From Sphingomonadaceae bacterium (lineage in GTDB: Bacteria; Pseudomonadota; Alphaproteobacteria; Sphingomonadales; Sphingomonadaceae), in contig CANJSX010000005.1 of the NCBI GenBank assembly GCA_947477055.1, forward strand, positions 1-37,560: a stretch of DNA of 37,560 nt, read 5' to 3'. The translations under genes were made by a program, and so were the position numbers. How positions within the stretch are numbered: the first letter of the stretch is position 1; each line of letters starts with the position of its first letter. The notes below the pieces were generated by a model, which worked only from the letters and a program-made list of their open reading frames with translations, was not told the DNA's origin and did not search any database. This document shows positions 1-7,778 of this stretch, piece by piece.

Positions 1-459
1 AAGGTCGTGCAGTTCGCCGTCCTGTTCGGCAAAACGCCCGAACGAGGGGTGCGACAGGCCCGGCTGCATCTCGCTGGCCAGCGCACGCAGCTGTTCGAGC
101 TGGGCTGCATCCATCCGCGTCGCCGCCAGCCGCGCCGCGTGGGGCTCAAGCTGGAGTCGGACTTCGTAGAGTTCGTTGAACTGGCGCCGGGTCAGCTTGG
201 GAGCGCTGTGATAGCCGGCATAGTGGCGCTTGGTCACCAGCCCCATCACTTCAAGCTGGCGCAGCGCCTCGCGGATCGGCGTCTGCGAGACGCCCAGTTC
301 GCGCGCGAGGCTGTCGATCGAGATCCGCGTATCGGGCGGGATCCGCAGCGAAAGGATATCGCGGCGCAGGATGTGCAAGACCTCTTCGGCGAAGCCCTGA
401 TCGCGCTTGATCGGACGGCGCAGGTCCACCACATTTTCAGATGATCCGGTACTTGCCAT
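1..459 (-). CDS. GntR-family (FadR/FCD type) transcriptional regulator, C-terminus beyond window
   Basis: Predicted DNA-binding repressor or activator that responds to a small carboxylate-type effector; the effector is unknown. The 153 visible residues contain a winged helix-turn-helix at about 25-85, with the recognition segment LARELGVSQTPIREALRQLE at 51-70, typical of GntR proteins. The start of an FCD ligand domain (LYEVRLQLEPHAARLAA, about 98-114) follows. The gene runs off the left edge, so the metal/ligand-binding histidines of the FCD domain cannot be checked. The ATG at 457-459 fits the family's usual N-terminal length. It lies 137 bases downstream of the SDR gene on the same strand, and could be its local regulator or be cotranscribed with it (inference). 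Family assignment is firm. Confidence 0.9.
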   Translation of the reverse strand, partial: MASTGSSENVVDLRRPIKRDQGFAEEVLHILRRDILSLRIPPDTRISIDSLARELGVSQTPIREALRQLEVMGLVTKRHYAGYHSAPKLTRRQFNELYEVRLQLEPHAARLAATRMDAAQLEQLRALASEMQPGLSHPSFGRFAEQDGELHDL

Positions 460-596
460 GGTCCGTTCCAGTCCTTCGTCCGGTAAGATAGGCGCAAGGG
501 CTTCAATGTCACCAGCAAATCACCTGACTTGGTCCAGAACCGCCTTTGCCTGCCGCCTGAAGCAATTCAGCCAGCCGCGCCGCTTGCAGGGCGCAA

Positions 597-1442
597 TCAG
601 CCCGGAGTGGACAGGACCAGCGCAGCCTCGATTGCGGCATGACGCTTCTGGGTGATCGGCAGGAACTCGGGATGCGGGAAGACGTATAGCCGCCTCTCGC
701 GCATCGCCCCGACGCAGAGTTCGCCCACCGCCAGAGGATCGCGCCACATCGGCCCCGGTGCGGGTGGCTCACCCGTCAGCGCCTCGTTTTCCACTTCGAG
801 AAAGGCTGCGCTGGCCTCGCCATAGGTTGCGGGGCGCAGCAGCGCGGCCTGATGGATGTTGGTGGTGACCGGTCCGGGGCAGAGCACGGAAACGCCGATG
901 GGGGTTTCTGCAAGGTCGAGCGCGAGATGCTCGGTAGCCAGCACCACGGCGGCCTTGGCGGCGGCATAGATGCCGCGCAGCGGGCGTGCCGGGATGAAGG
1001 GAGCAAGGCTGGCGGTATTGAGGATCGCGGCAGGCAGGTCATGGGCGCGCAGCCGCGGCAGACCGAGCACCAGCCCATTGATCACGCCCCCAAGGTTGAC
1101 GTCGACCCCCCAGTCCCAGTCGGCGAAGCTGGCTTCCACGATCGGGCCGTTGATCCCGACCCCGGCGTTGTTGACCAGCACCCGCAGCGCACCGAAGCGC
1201 GCCTCGGCGGCATCCAGCGCGGCGGCGAAGCCGGTGCGGTCGGTCACGTCGAGCTTCAAGGGCAGGCAACGGTCGCCCCAGCCCTCGCGGGCCGCAAGTT
1301 CCACAGCTTCCGCAAGGTGATCCTCACGCAGGTCGGCCAGTGCGAGGCAGGCGCCTTGGGCGGCCAGCGCCCGGGCGATCCCCAGCCCGATCCCGCTCGC
1401 TCCGCCGGTGATGAAGGCCAGCGCTCCCTTGAAATCCTGCAT
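597..1442 (-). CDS. SDR-family NAD(P)-dependent dehydrogenase, LigD/LigL C-alpha-dehydrogenase-like
   Basis: Classical short-chain dehydrogenase, 281 residues, cytosolic, predicted to oxidise a secondary alcohol to a ketone with NAD(P). Visible motifs: cofactor loop TGGASGIG (12-19), NNAG (91-94), catalytic Ser145, Tyr159 and Lys163 (YAAAK). The opening DFxxxxAFITGGASG, the segment DWDWGVDVNLGGVINGLV and the LRPATYG motif near 202-208 resemble, from memory, the LigD/LigL/LigN/LigO C-alpha dehydrogenases that oxidise beta-aryl ether lignin dimers in Sphingobium SYK-6. The start at 1442 was chosen because GGAGGGGG lies just upstream on the minus strand; a longer frame to 1487 lacks such a site. 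It is divergent from a LigF-like GST with 66 bases between the two starts. The true substrate is not shown by sequence; a general SDR is the alternative. Confidence 0.85.
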   Translation of the reverse strand: MQDFKGALAFITGGASGIGLGIARALAAQGACLALADLREDHLAEAVELAAREGWGDRCLPLKLDVTDRTGFAAALDAAEARFGALRVLVNNAGVGINGPIVEASFADWDWGVDVNLGGVINGLVLGLPRLRAHDLPAAILNTASLAPFIPARPLRGIYAAAKAAVVLATEHLALDLAETPIGVSVLCPGPVTTNIHQAALLRPATYGEASAAFLEVENEALTGEPPAPGPMWRDPLAVGELCVGAMRERRLYVFPHPEFLPITQKRHAAIEAALVLSTPG

Positions 1443-1458
1443 CAAACCCCCTCCACTA

Positions 1459-1467
1459 TGCACTGCA
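1459..1467. promoter_or_regulatory. Palindrome TGCACTGCA between divergent SDR and GST genes
   Basis: The 66-base divergent spacer holds the perfect inverted repeat TGCA-C-TGCA, followed directly by CTATTGC. It has the TGC-N3-GCA form and resembles the palindromes upstream of phaZ (21854-21864) and in the cysD leader (19147-19155). Its place between two divergent starts suits an operator, but the binding protein is unknown. This is inference from position and symmetry only. Confidence 0.35.
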
Positions 1468-1508
1468 CTATTGCCGCCTGAAACCATGCGAGGCTAGAGC
1501 GTGATGAC

Positions 1509-2249
1509 ATGGACCAAGTCGATCTCTTCCACGCCGAACCCGGTTCGAACAGCCTGAAAGTGCTGCAGGCGATCCATGAAAAGGGTGTGCCCTTCACCAG
1601 CCATTACATCAACCTGACCAAATTCGAGCAGCACGATCCCGCCTATCTCGCGATCAACCCGGCCGGGCAGGTGCCCGCGCTGTGCCACAAGGGGCGGATC
1701 CTGACCGAGTCGACGGTGATCAACGAATATATTGACGCGGTGTTTGACGGCACGCCGCTGCGCCCGTCCGACGAGTTCGAGCGCGCGCAGATGCGGATCT
1801 GGACCAAATATGTCGACGAGGTGTTCCGCCCGGCGCTGAGCTTCCTCGCCTGGCACCGGGTGATCCCGGGCATGGTTGCCAGCCTTTCGCCGGAGGAGTT
1901 CGAGGCCAAGCTCGGCCGCATCCCGCTGCGCGAAAAGCGCGACAAGTGGCGGCTGGCGGCGAGCGGCGGCTTTGCCGAGCACTACCTGGCGACCTGGCGG
2001 TTCCAGCTTGAGGACACCGCACGGCGGATCGAGGCGGCGCTGGCCGAGGGCGACTGGCTGGTCGGACAGGCCTTCAGCCTCGCGGATATCGCGGTGTTTG
2101 CCATGGCGATCTCGATGCCCAGGACTTACTCCGAATTCGTCAATGCCACTGCCACACCCCGGATGCTGGACTGGCTCGAGCGGATGGCCGCCCGCCCCGG
2201 TGTCGCCGCCGCCCTGGCCATGCCCAACCACAGTGGGCTTCAATCGTAA
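1509..2249 (+). CDS. Glutathione S-transferase family protein, LigF beta-etherase-like
   Basis: Cytosolic GST of 246 residues. The N-terminal thioredoxin-like domain (1-80) has PGSNSLKVL (11-19), the cis-proline segment INPAGQVPAL (49-58) and the glutathione-binding TES (66-68). The C-terminal helical domain has WTKYVDEVFRP and the GxxxSxAD-type capping motif GQAFSLADIAVFA. The pattern KFEQHD, NPAGQVPAL, LTESTVINEY, LRPSDEFERAQMRIWTKYVDE closely follows my recollection of LigF, the glutathione-dependent beta-etherase that cleaves beta-aryl ether bonds after C-alpha oxidation. A LigD-like SDR is divergently encoded next door, which supports a linked role. Substrate and stereochemistry are inference; the family is certain. 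ATG at 1509 gives the expected N-terminus. Confidence 0.85.
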   Translation: MDQVDLFHAEPGSNSLKVLQAIHEKGVPFTSHYINLTKFEQHDPAYLAINPAGQVPALCHKGRILTESTVINEYIDAVFDGTPLRPSDEFERAQMRIWTKYVDEVFRPALSFLAWHRVIPGMVASLSPEEFEAKLGRIPLREKRDKWRLAASGGFAEHYLATWRFQLEDTARRIEAALAEGDWLVGQAFSLADIAVFAMAISMPRTYSEFVNATATPRMLDWLERMAARPGVAAALAMPNHSGLQS

Positions 2250-2260
2250 TTAGTTGATTG

Positions 2261-2273
2261 TGCAATAATTGCA
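2261..2273. promoter_or_regulatory. Candidate MarR operator, TGCAATAATTGCA
   Basis: A perfect 13-base palindrome sits in the short spacer between the GST stop (2249) and the MarR start (2304), nested inside outer repeats GATTG and CAATC (2256-2276). It is AT-rich in an otherwise GC-rich region. MarR proteins commonly bind symmetric sites of this size near their own promoter, so autoregulation is likely. The partner protein is inferred from position only. Confidence 0.5.
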
Positions 2274-2303
2274 ATCCGCAAGAAATCGGGGCAGGTGACG
2301 CGG

Positions 2304-2807
2304 ATGAGCAGCACCAGAAAGACGCCCAAGTGGGATCGCGGCAAATTCGTCCAGTATGGCAAGGGCAACTCCTCGCCGGAGATGACGCTCACCGTGCAGA
2401 TGGTGCTGGCCGCGCGGCGCTGGCGCTCGCTGCTTGACGAGCATTTGCGCCCGATCGGTCAGAGCGCGGCCCGGATGGAAGCGATGGCAGCGATCTACGC
2501 CTCGCCCCCGCTCAGCCCGCAGGTCGATGTCGCCCGGCGGCTGCGGATCGAAGGCCCGACCCTGACCCGGATGCTCGACTCGCTGGAACGGGATGGGCTG
2601 GTCGAGCGCCTGCCCGACAAGACCGACCGGCGCACCAAGCTGCTGCGCCTGACCCCGCTCGGGGAAGCGACCCTTGAGGAGATCTTCCGCATCTGCGACG
2701 AATTGCGGATGAAGCTGGTGGACGGCTACTCGGAGGATGAGATCAAGGCTCACGGCGCCTTCCTGCGCGACCTGATGGGCCGGATCGACCGGGGGTTGCA
2801 GGACTAA
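2304..2807 (+). CDS. MarR-family transcriptional regulator
   Basis: Winged helix-turn-helix dimer of 167 residues. It shows the MarR layout: N-terminal helix MTLTVQMVLAARRWRSLLDE, then LSPQVDVARRLRIEGPTLTRMLDSLE as the HTH, then the wing DGLVERLPDKTDRRTKLLRLTPLG with the family's DxR(D/R)xKxxxLT pattern. The first 27 residues (RKTPKWDRGKFVQYGKG) are a basic extension. ATG at 2304 is preferred over the GTG at 2295 because the AGG at 2293-2295 is better spaced from it. A palindrome at 2261-2273 lies just upstream. It follows the LigF-like GST in the same direction with a 54-base gap, and may control the SDR/GST pair in response to an aromatic acid (inference). Confidence 0.88.
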   Translation: MSSTRKTPKWDRGKFVQYGKGNSSPEMTLTVQMVLAARRWRSLLDEHLRPIGQSAARMEAMAAIYASPPLSPQVDVARRLRIEGPTLTRMLDSLERDGLVERLPDKTDRRTKLLRLTPLGEATLEEIFRICDELRMKLVDGYSEDEIKAHGAFLRDLMGRIDRGLQD

Positions 2808-2830
2808 TTCCCGACTTTCTGACTGCCGCA

Positions 2831-2842
2831 CCCTTGCAAGGG
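2831..2842. promoter_or_regulatory. 12-base palindrome CCCTTGCAAGGG upstream of trxB
   Basis: Perfect inverted repeat in the 83-base spacer between the MarR stop and the trxB start. It is too short and has too small a loop to be a terminator, and the T-run TATTTTTG comes about 17 bases later. It could be an operator for the trxB transcript. No regulator can be named. Confidence 0.25.
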
Positions 2843-2890
2843 ACTGGCGACCATCCCTATTTTTGCCGTTCTTTCGGAGAATGAATACCC

Positions 2891-3844
2891 ATGACCACCC
2901 ATACGACCCGCATGCTGATCATCGGATCGGGGCCGGCCGGACTTTCGGCGGCGATCTACGGCGCGCGTGCGGGGATGCAGCCGATCGTGGTGCAGGGCCT
3001 CCAGCCCGGCGGCCAGCTGACCATCACCACCGATGTCGAGAACTATCCCGGCTTCCGCGATGTGATCCAGGGCCCATGGCTGATGGAGGAAATGCAGGCG
3101 CAGGCCGAGCATGTCGGCACGCGGATGCTGTGGGACACCATCACCGAGGTCGACCTTTCCGCCTCGCCGTTCCGCGCGGTGGGCGATAGCGGCGACATCT
3201 ATGAGGGCGATACGCTGGTGATCGCCACCGGCGCGCAGGCCAAGTGGCTGGGCGTGCCGGGCGAGCAGGAACTGTCGGGCAAGGGCGTTTCGGCCTGCGC
3301 CACCTGCGATGGCTTCTTCTATCGCGGCAAGAAGGTAGTGGTGATCGGCGGCGGCAACACTGCGGTCGAGGAAGCACTCTATCTCACCAACCACTCGCAG
3401 GACGTGACCTTGATCCACCGCCGCGATTCGCTGCGCGCCGAGAAAATCCTGCAGGACCGGCTGCATGCCCATCCCCACATCAAGGTGTTGTGGAACAAGG
3501 CAGTCGACAGCTTCGACGGCGGCGACACCGGCCTGACCGGGGTCGCGCTGACCGATACGGTGACCGGCGAGAAGAGCGTCGAGCCCACGCAAGGCGCCTT
3601 CGTCGCAATCGGCCATGCCCCCGCGACCGAACTGTTCAAGGACCAGCTGGAAGTCGATGGCAGCGGCTATCTGATCGTCGAACCCGGCACGCCGAAAACC
3701 GCGATCCCCGGCGTCTTCGCCTGCGGCGACGTGATGGACCACATCTATCGCCAGGCGGTCACCGCCGCCGGCACCGGCTGCATGGCCGCGCTCGATGCGG
3801 AGCGGTTCCTGGCGACGCGTCAATTTGCGGCAGGAAAGGCTTGA
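2891..3844 (+). CDS. trxB: Thioredoxin-disulfide reductase
   Basis: Cytosolic FAD enzyme of 317 residues that transfers electrons from NADPH to thioredoxin. Visible: FAD-binding GSGPAG (12-17), redox cysteines in CATCD (Cys136, Cys139), NADPH-binding GGGNTA (153-158), and the C-terminal FAD motif FACGDVMD followed by RQAVTAAGTG. Length and order match the low-molecular-weight bacterial TrxB. A GGAGA sequence at 2876-2880 precedes the ATG at 2891; the in-frame-looking ATG at 2881 is too close to that site. The downstream ThDP enzyme begins four bases after the stop, implying cotranscription and probable translational coupling. Confidence 0.97.
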   Translation: MTTHTTRMLIIGSGPAGLSAAIYGARAGMQPIVVQGLQPGGQLTITTDVENYPGFRDVIQGPWLMEEMQAQAEHVGTRMLWDTITEVDLSASPFRAVGDSGDIYEGDTLVIATGAQAKWLGVPGEQELSGKGVSACATCDGFFYRGKKVVVIGGGNTAVEEALYLTNHSQDVTLIHRRDSLRAEKILQDRLHAHPHIKVLWNKAVDSFDGGDTGLTGVALTDTVTGEKSVEPTQGAFVAIGHAPATELFKDQLEVDGSGYLIVEPGTPKTAIPGVFACGDVMDHIYRQAVTAAGTGCMAALDAERFLATRQFAAGKA

Positions 3845-3848
3845 GACG

Positions 3849-5534
3849 ATGCTGACTGGCAAGGGCAACCCCACACAAGCGGTGCACGCGAACGGCACCG
3901 TCGCCGATGCGATCGTCGCCGTGTTGCTGCGTGAGGGGGTGGAGATCGTGTTCGGTTATCCCCGCAACGCCATTCTCGAAGCAGCGGCGCGGGCGGGCCT
4001 GCGCACCGTGATCGTGCGGCAGGAGCGCACCGGCTTGCATATGGCCGATGCGATGAGCCGGATGAGCCGGGGCGGCAAGATGGGCGTCTTCGTGATGCAG
4101 CAGGGGCCGGGCACCGAGAACGCCTTTGGCGGCGTGGCGCAGGCCTTTGCGGATTCGGTGCCGGTGCTGGTGATGCCGCAGGGCTATGCCCGGGCGCAGG
4201 CGCATGTCCCGTTCAATTTCAACGCAGTGCGATCACTGGCGAGCGTGTCCAAGCATGCCGAGCCGCTGACTGCGCCGGACCAAGTTGGCCCGGTGCTGCG
4301 CCGCGCCTTTGCCATGCTCCGCAATGGCCGCCCGCAACCGGTGGTGATCGAGCTGCCATACGATGTGATCGACCAGCCCTATCCGGGCACCCTCGACTAC
4401 GTCCCCGGCAAGGTCGCGAAGAGCCAGCCGAGCCAGGACGCGATCGAGGCGGCGGCTGAGCGGCTGGTCGCGGCCAAGGAACCGGCAATTTATGCCGGGC
4501 AGGGCATCCATTGGTCGGAGGCCTATGCCGAATTGCAGGCGCTGGCCGAGCATCTCGCGATCCCGGTGATGACCAGTCTTCCGGGCAAGAGCAGCTTCGA
4601 CGAGACCCATCCGCTTGCGCTGGGCTCGGGCGGGCATGGCATCAACGGCTGCGTGCGCCGCTGGCTTGATGAGTGCGATCTGCTGCTCGGCGTCGGCTGC
4701 AGCTTTACCGCGACCGCCTTCGGGCTCGCCATTCCGGCGGGCAAGCCGGTAATCCACGCCACGCTCGATCCGATGGATATCGACAAGAGCGTGCCCTGCG
4801 AGGTGGCGCTGGTCGGCGATGCCAAGCTGACACTGGCGGCGTTGCTCGAGGCGGTGAAGCGCCGGGTTCCCGCGCCGCGCGACAATGCACCGGTGGCTGC
4901 GCGGATCAAGGCGGTCGAGGCCGAATGGTTCGAGAAATGGCGCGCCAAGGCCGAGCAGGAGAGCACCCCGCTCAGCCCCTATCGCGTGCTGGCCGAGCTG
5001 CAGCGGGTGGTGGCAAGCCATCCCGGCAAGGACAATGTCATCATCACCCACGATGCCGGCAGCCCGCGTGACCAGCTAGTACCGTTCTGGAAGAGCACCG
5101 CGCCACACAGCTTCATCGGCTGGGGCAAATCGACCCAGCTCGGCTACGGGCTGGGCCTTGCCATGGGCGCCAAGCTGACTTTCCCGGAAAAGCTCTGCAT
5201 CAATGTCTGGGGCGATGCCGCGATCGGCTTTACCGGCACCGACCTCGAGACCGCCGCGCGCGAGCGGGCGCCGATCCTCTCGATCCTGCTCAACAATTCG
5301 GCGATGGCCAACGAGCTAGACATCATGCCGGTCGCCACCGAACGCTTCCGCGCCACCGACATCTCCGGCGATTACACCATGTTCGCCCGTGCGCTGGGGT
5401 GCCATGCCGAACGGGTCGAACGTCCGGAAGACATCGCCCCCGCCCTGCTCCGCGCCATCGCCGCGACCGAGGCGGGCCAGCCGGCGCTGCTGGAATTCAT
5501 CACCGAACAGGAAACCAAGATTTCGCGGGGGTAA
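3849..5534 (+). CDS. Thiamine-diphosphate-requiring enzyme, acetolactate-synthase-like
   Basis: Three-domain ThDP enzyme of 561 residues. The pyrimidine domain has the catalytic Glu59 in RQERTGLHMADAM; a central Rossmann-like domain follows (about 195-340). The PP domain carries the ThDP/Mg motif from GDA (455-457) to LNN (481-483). The fold family includes acetolactate synthase, benzoylformate decarboxylase and sulfoacetaldehyde acetyltransferase; sequence alone does not decide the reaction. No ilvN-type small subunit is adjacent, arguing against the biosynthetic acetolactate synthase. ATG at 3849 follows the trxB stop by four bases; a longer frame starting inside trxB has no advantage. The pairing with trxB is unexplained. 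Confidence 0.88.
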   Translation: MLTGKGNPTQAVHANGTVADAIVAVLLREGVEIVFGYPRNAILEAAARAGLRTVIVRQERTGLHMADAMSRMSRGGKMGVFVMQQGPGTENAFGGVAQAFADSVPVLVMPQGYARAQAHVPFNFNAVRSLASVSKHAEPLTAPDQVGPVLRRAFAMLRNGRPQPVVIELPYDVIDQPYPGTLDYVPGKVAKSQPSQDAIEAAAERLVAAKEPAIYAGQGIHWSEAYAELQALAEHLAIPVMTSLPGKSSFDETHPLALGSGGHGINGCVRRWLDECDLLLGVGCSFTATAFGLAIPAGKPVIHATLDPMDIDKSVPCEVALVGDAKLTLAALLEAVKRRVPAPRDNAPVAARIKAVEAEWFEKWRAKAEQESTPLSPYRVLAELQRVVASHPGKDNVIITHDAGSPRDQLVPFWKSTAPHSFIGWGKSTQLGYGLGLAMGAKLTFPEKLCINVWGDAAIGFTGTDLETAARERAPILSILLNNSAMANELDIMPVATERFRATDISGDYTMFARALGCHAERVERPEDIAPALLRAIAATEAGQPALLEFITEQETKISRG

Positions 5535-5537
5535 GCT

Positions 5538-5828
5538 TCAGGCCTTGAGGTCGGTCCATTCCGGATGTTTCTCGAAGGCAGCGGCGACATAGGAGCATTG
5601 CGGCACCACCTTGAAGCCATGCGCGTGGGCATCCGCAATCAGCGCCGCGACTAGCTTCCCTGCCACCCCGCGCCCGCCGATTGCGGGCGGGACCAGTGTG
5701 TGTTCGGCGACACGGGCTCCGCCGCGTTCGACCCAGGTCAGCCGGCCGATATGCGTGCTGCCGAAAACATGGGCATGGTACTCGCCATGGCTGCCGTGTT
5801 CGTGCCGGGTAATCGTCACTTCTTCCAT
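5538..5828 (-). CDS. Small GNAT-fold N-acetyltransferase (Acetyltransf_CG / YjdJ type)
   Basis: Compact 96-residue acetyltransferase-like protein. The acetyl-CoA loop is GGRGVAGKLV (about 51-60), and the C-terminal CSYVAAAFEKHPEWTDL is the hallmark of the short GNAT group typified by YjdJ and human GNAT14-like proteins. The substrate is unknown. The ATG at 5826-5828 gives the usual length; a longer upstream frame overlaps the divergent aldolase gene and is rejected. Its stop lies four bases from the ThDP enzyme stop, so the two genes converge with no room for a terminator. Confidence 0.85.
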   Translation of the reverse strand: MEEVTITRHEHGSHGEYHAHVFGSTHIGRLTWVERGGARVAEHTLVPPAIGGRGVAGKLVAALIADAHAHGFKVVPQCSYVAAAFEKHPEWTDLKA

Positions 5829-5874
5829 CGCATAGCTCCACGCTTGACGGCACGGCCCGCGCCTTCCATCCGAT

Positions 5875-6876
5875 ATGGTCATGCAGTTCCTCTCCGACAA
5901 TGCCGCCTCGGTCCATCCGAAAGTATGGGAGGCCATGCGCGCCGCCGATGCGCCCGATGCGCCTTATGACAACGATGCCATCAGCCAGCGGCTCGACGAG
6001 GCCTTCTCCGTGCTGTTCGGGCGGCCCTGTGTCGCGCTGTGGGTCGCGACGGGGACCGCGGCCAACTGCCTGGCTCTGGCGGCCATGGCGCCGCCGCACG
6101 GCGGAGTGATCTGCCACCGCGAAGCCCATATCGAAACCGACGAATGCGGCGCGCCCGGTTTCTATACGCACGGCGCCAAGCTGATCCTGGCCGAGGGCGA
6201 GGGCGCAAAGCTCTCCCCCGCGACCATCGCGGCGGCGATCGGCGCGATCCGCAAGGATATCCATCAGGTCCAGCCGCAGGCGATGTCGATCACGCAGGCC
6301 AGCGAATATGGCCGCTGCTACACCCCCGCTGAAGTGTTGGAAGTCTGCGCCACTGCGCGCGCCCACGGGCTGGCGATCCACATGGATGGCGCGCGCTTCG
6401 CCAATGCCGTGGCATTCCTCGGCTGTTCCCCGGCGCAGGCCGCCGGCGATGTTGATGCGCTGACTTTCGGCTGCGTCAAGAATGGCGGATTGGGAGCGGA
6501 AGCGCTGGTGCTGTTCGATCCAGCCCTGGCCGATGTCGTGCGGCTGCGCCGCAAGCGGGCCGGGCACCTCCAGTCGAAGGGTCGCTTCCTCGCCGCGCAG
6601 GTGCTGGCGATGATCGAGGACGGGCTCTGGTTGGCCAATGGCCGCGCCGCCAACGCCGCCGCGGCAGAAATCGCCGCCGCCGCGGGTAGCCGGTTGATGC
6701 ACCCGGTCGAGGCCAACGAGATCTTCCTCCTCGCCACCCCGGCCGAGCGCGCAGGGCTGCGAGCACAGGGTTTCGCCTTCTATGACTGGGGCGCAGATGC
6801 AGCCCGACTAGTCACCGCCTGGAACAGCCGCGACGAGCACGTCACCGCCCTCGCCCGCGCCATCGCTGCGCTGTGA
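5875..6876 (+). CDS. Low-specificity L-threonine aldolase (PLP, beta-eliminating lyase family)
   Basis: Fold-type I PLP enzyme of 333 residues predicted to cleave threonine or allo-threonine to glycine and acetaldehyde. Visible: SDNAASVHPKVWEAM near the N-terminus, VATGTAANCLAL (phosphate-binding region), HREAHIETDECGAP, the PLP-contacting HMDGARFANA, and the Schiff-base lysine in TFGCVKNGGLGAEA. Either ATG 5875 or ATG 5881 could start; no clear ribosome-binding site separates them. The last codon and stop overlap the EamA transporter start as GTGA, so the two are translationally coupled. The transporter may export an amino acid linked to this reaction (inference). Confidence 0.9.
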   Translation: MVMQFLSDNAASVHPKVWEAMRAADAPDAPYDNDAISQRLDEAFSVLFGRPCVALWVATGTAANCLALAAMAPPHGGVICHREAHIETDECGAPGFYTHGAKLILAEGEGAKLSPATIAAAIGAIRKDIHQVQPQAMSITQASEYGRCYTPAEVLEVCATARAHGLAIHMDGARFANAVAFLGCSPAQAAGDVDALTFGCVKNGGLGAEALVLFDPALADVVRLRRKRAGHLQSKGRFLAAQVLAMIEDGLWLANGRAANAAAAEIAAAAGSRLMHPVEANEIFLLATPAERAGLRAQGFAFYDWGADAARLVTAWNSRDEHVTALARAIAAL

Positions 6877-7778
6877 CGGGCGTCCGGCCCTCCAGCCTGC
6901 GGCTGATCGCCGCCTTCAGCATCGTCGCCCTGATCTGGGGATCGACCTGGCTGGTGATCAAGGATCAGGTCAGCGTCGTCCCGGCGACCTGGACGGTGGC
7001 CTTCCGCTTCATCCTCGCCGGAATCGCCATGGCCGGGCTGGCGGCCCTGCGGGGCGAGAGCCTGCGCCTGCCGCCCTCTGCTCTGCGCCTGGCAGCGCTG
7101 ATCGGGATCGCCCAGTTCACCTGCAACTTCCAGCTGGTCTACCAGTCCGAACGTCACCTCACCTCGGGCATCGTCGCGGTGCTCTATGCCCTGCTGATGG
7201 TGCCGAATGCGCTCGCCGCCTGGGTCTTCCTGCGCCAGCCGGTGAGCCGGCGCTTCCTGGCCGGTTCGGCTATCGCCATCGCCGGGATCGCGCTCCTGCT
7301 GGTCCACGAATACCGCCTCGCTCCGCCGGAGGGATCGATCCTGCTCGGCGTGGCGCTGGCCTTCGGGGGGCTGGTTTTCGCTTCGGTCGCCAATGTGCTG
7401 CAGGCCACGCCAGAGGCGCGGGACGTGCCGCTGGTGCCGATGCTGGCCTGGGCGATGATCTTCGGGGCGCTGGCCGATGTCGTACTGGCCCTCGCGATCG
7501 ACGGCGCGCCGGTGTTCGATCCGCGGCCGCAATACTGGGCCGGGCTGGCCTATCTCGCCGTGATCGGCTCGGTGCTGACCTTCCCGCTCTATTTCCTGCT
7601 GATCCGCGAGCTGGGTGCGGGGCGCGCGGCCTATAATGGCGTGGTGGTGCCGATTATCGCCATGGCGCTCTCGACCCTGTTCGAAGGCTATCACTGGGCC
7701 TTGCTGGCGGCGGGCGGTTCGGCGCTCGCAATGGCTGGCTTGCTGGTGGCGCTATCCGGCCGTAAGCAGCGCGCGTAG
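6873..7778 (+). CDS. EamA/DMT-superfamily transporter
   Basis: Integral inner-membrane protein of 301 residues with about ten hydrophobic segments and two EamA repeats (roughly 8-140 and 155-292). The typical IWGSTWLVIKDQ sits near residues 21-32. Members export amino acids or other metabolites; the substrate is unknown. The start is GTG at 6873, overlapping the aldolase stop by four bases. Its 3' end overlaps the convergent SDR gene by 27 bases. Confidence 0.9.
   Translation: MTGVRPSSLRLIAAFSIVALIWGSTWLVIKDQVSVVPATWTVAFRFILAGIAMAGLAALRGESLRLPPSALRLAALIGIAQFTCNFQLVYQSERHLTSGIVAVLYALLMVPNALAAWVFLRQPVSRRFLAGSAIAIAGIALLLVHEYRLAPPEGSILLGVALAFGGLVFASVANVLQATPEARDVPLVPMLAWAMIFGALADVVLALAIDGAPVFDPRPQYWAGLAYLAVIGSVLTFPLYFLLIRELGAGRAAYNGVVVPIIAMALSTLFEGYHWALLAAGGSALAMAGLLVALSGRKQRA

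Noticed and set aside
2804..3898. Antisense open frame (364 codons) across trxB
   Set aside because: Shadow of trxB; composition is unlike a real protein and trxB has all its motifs.
5500..6702. Antisense open frame (400 codons) across the GNAT gene and the threonine aldolase
   Set aside because: Overlaps two supported genes on both strands and has no motif of its own.
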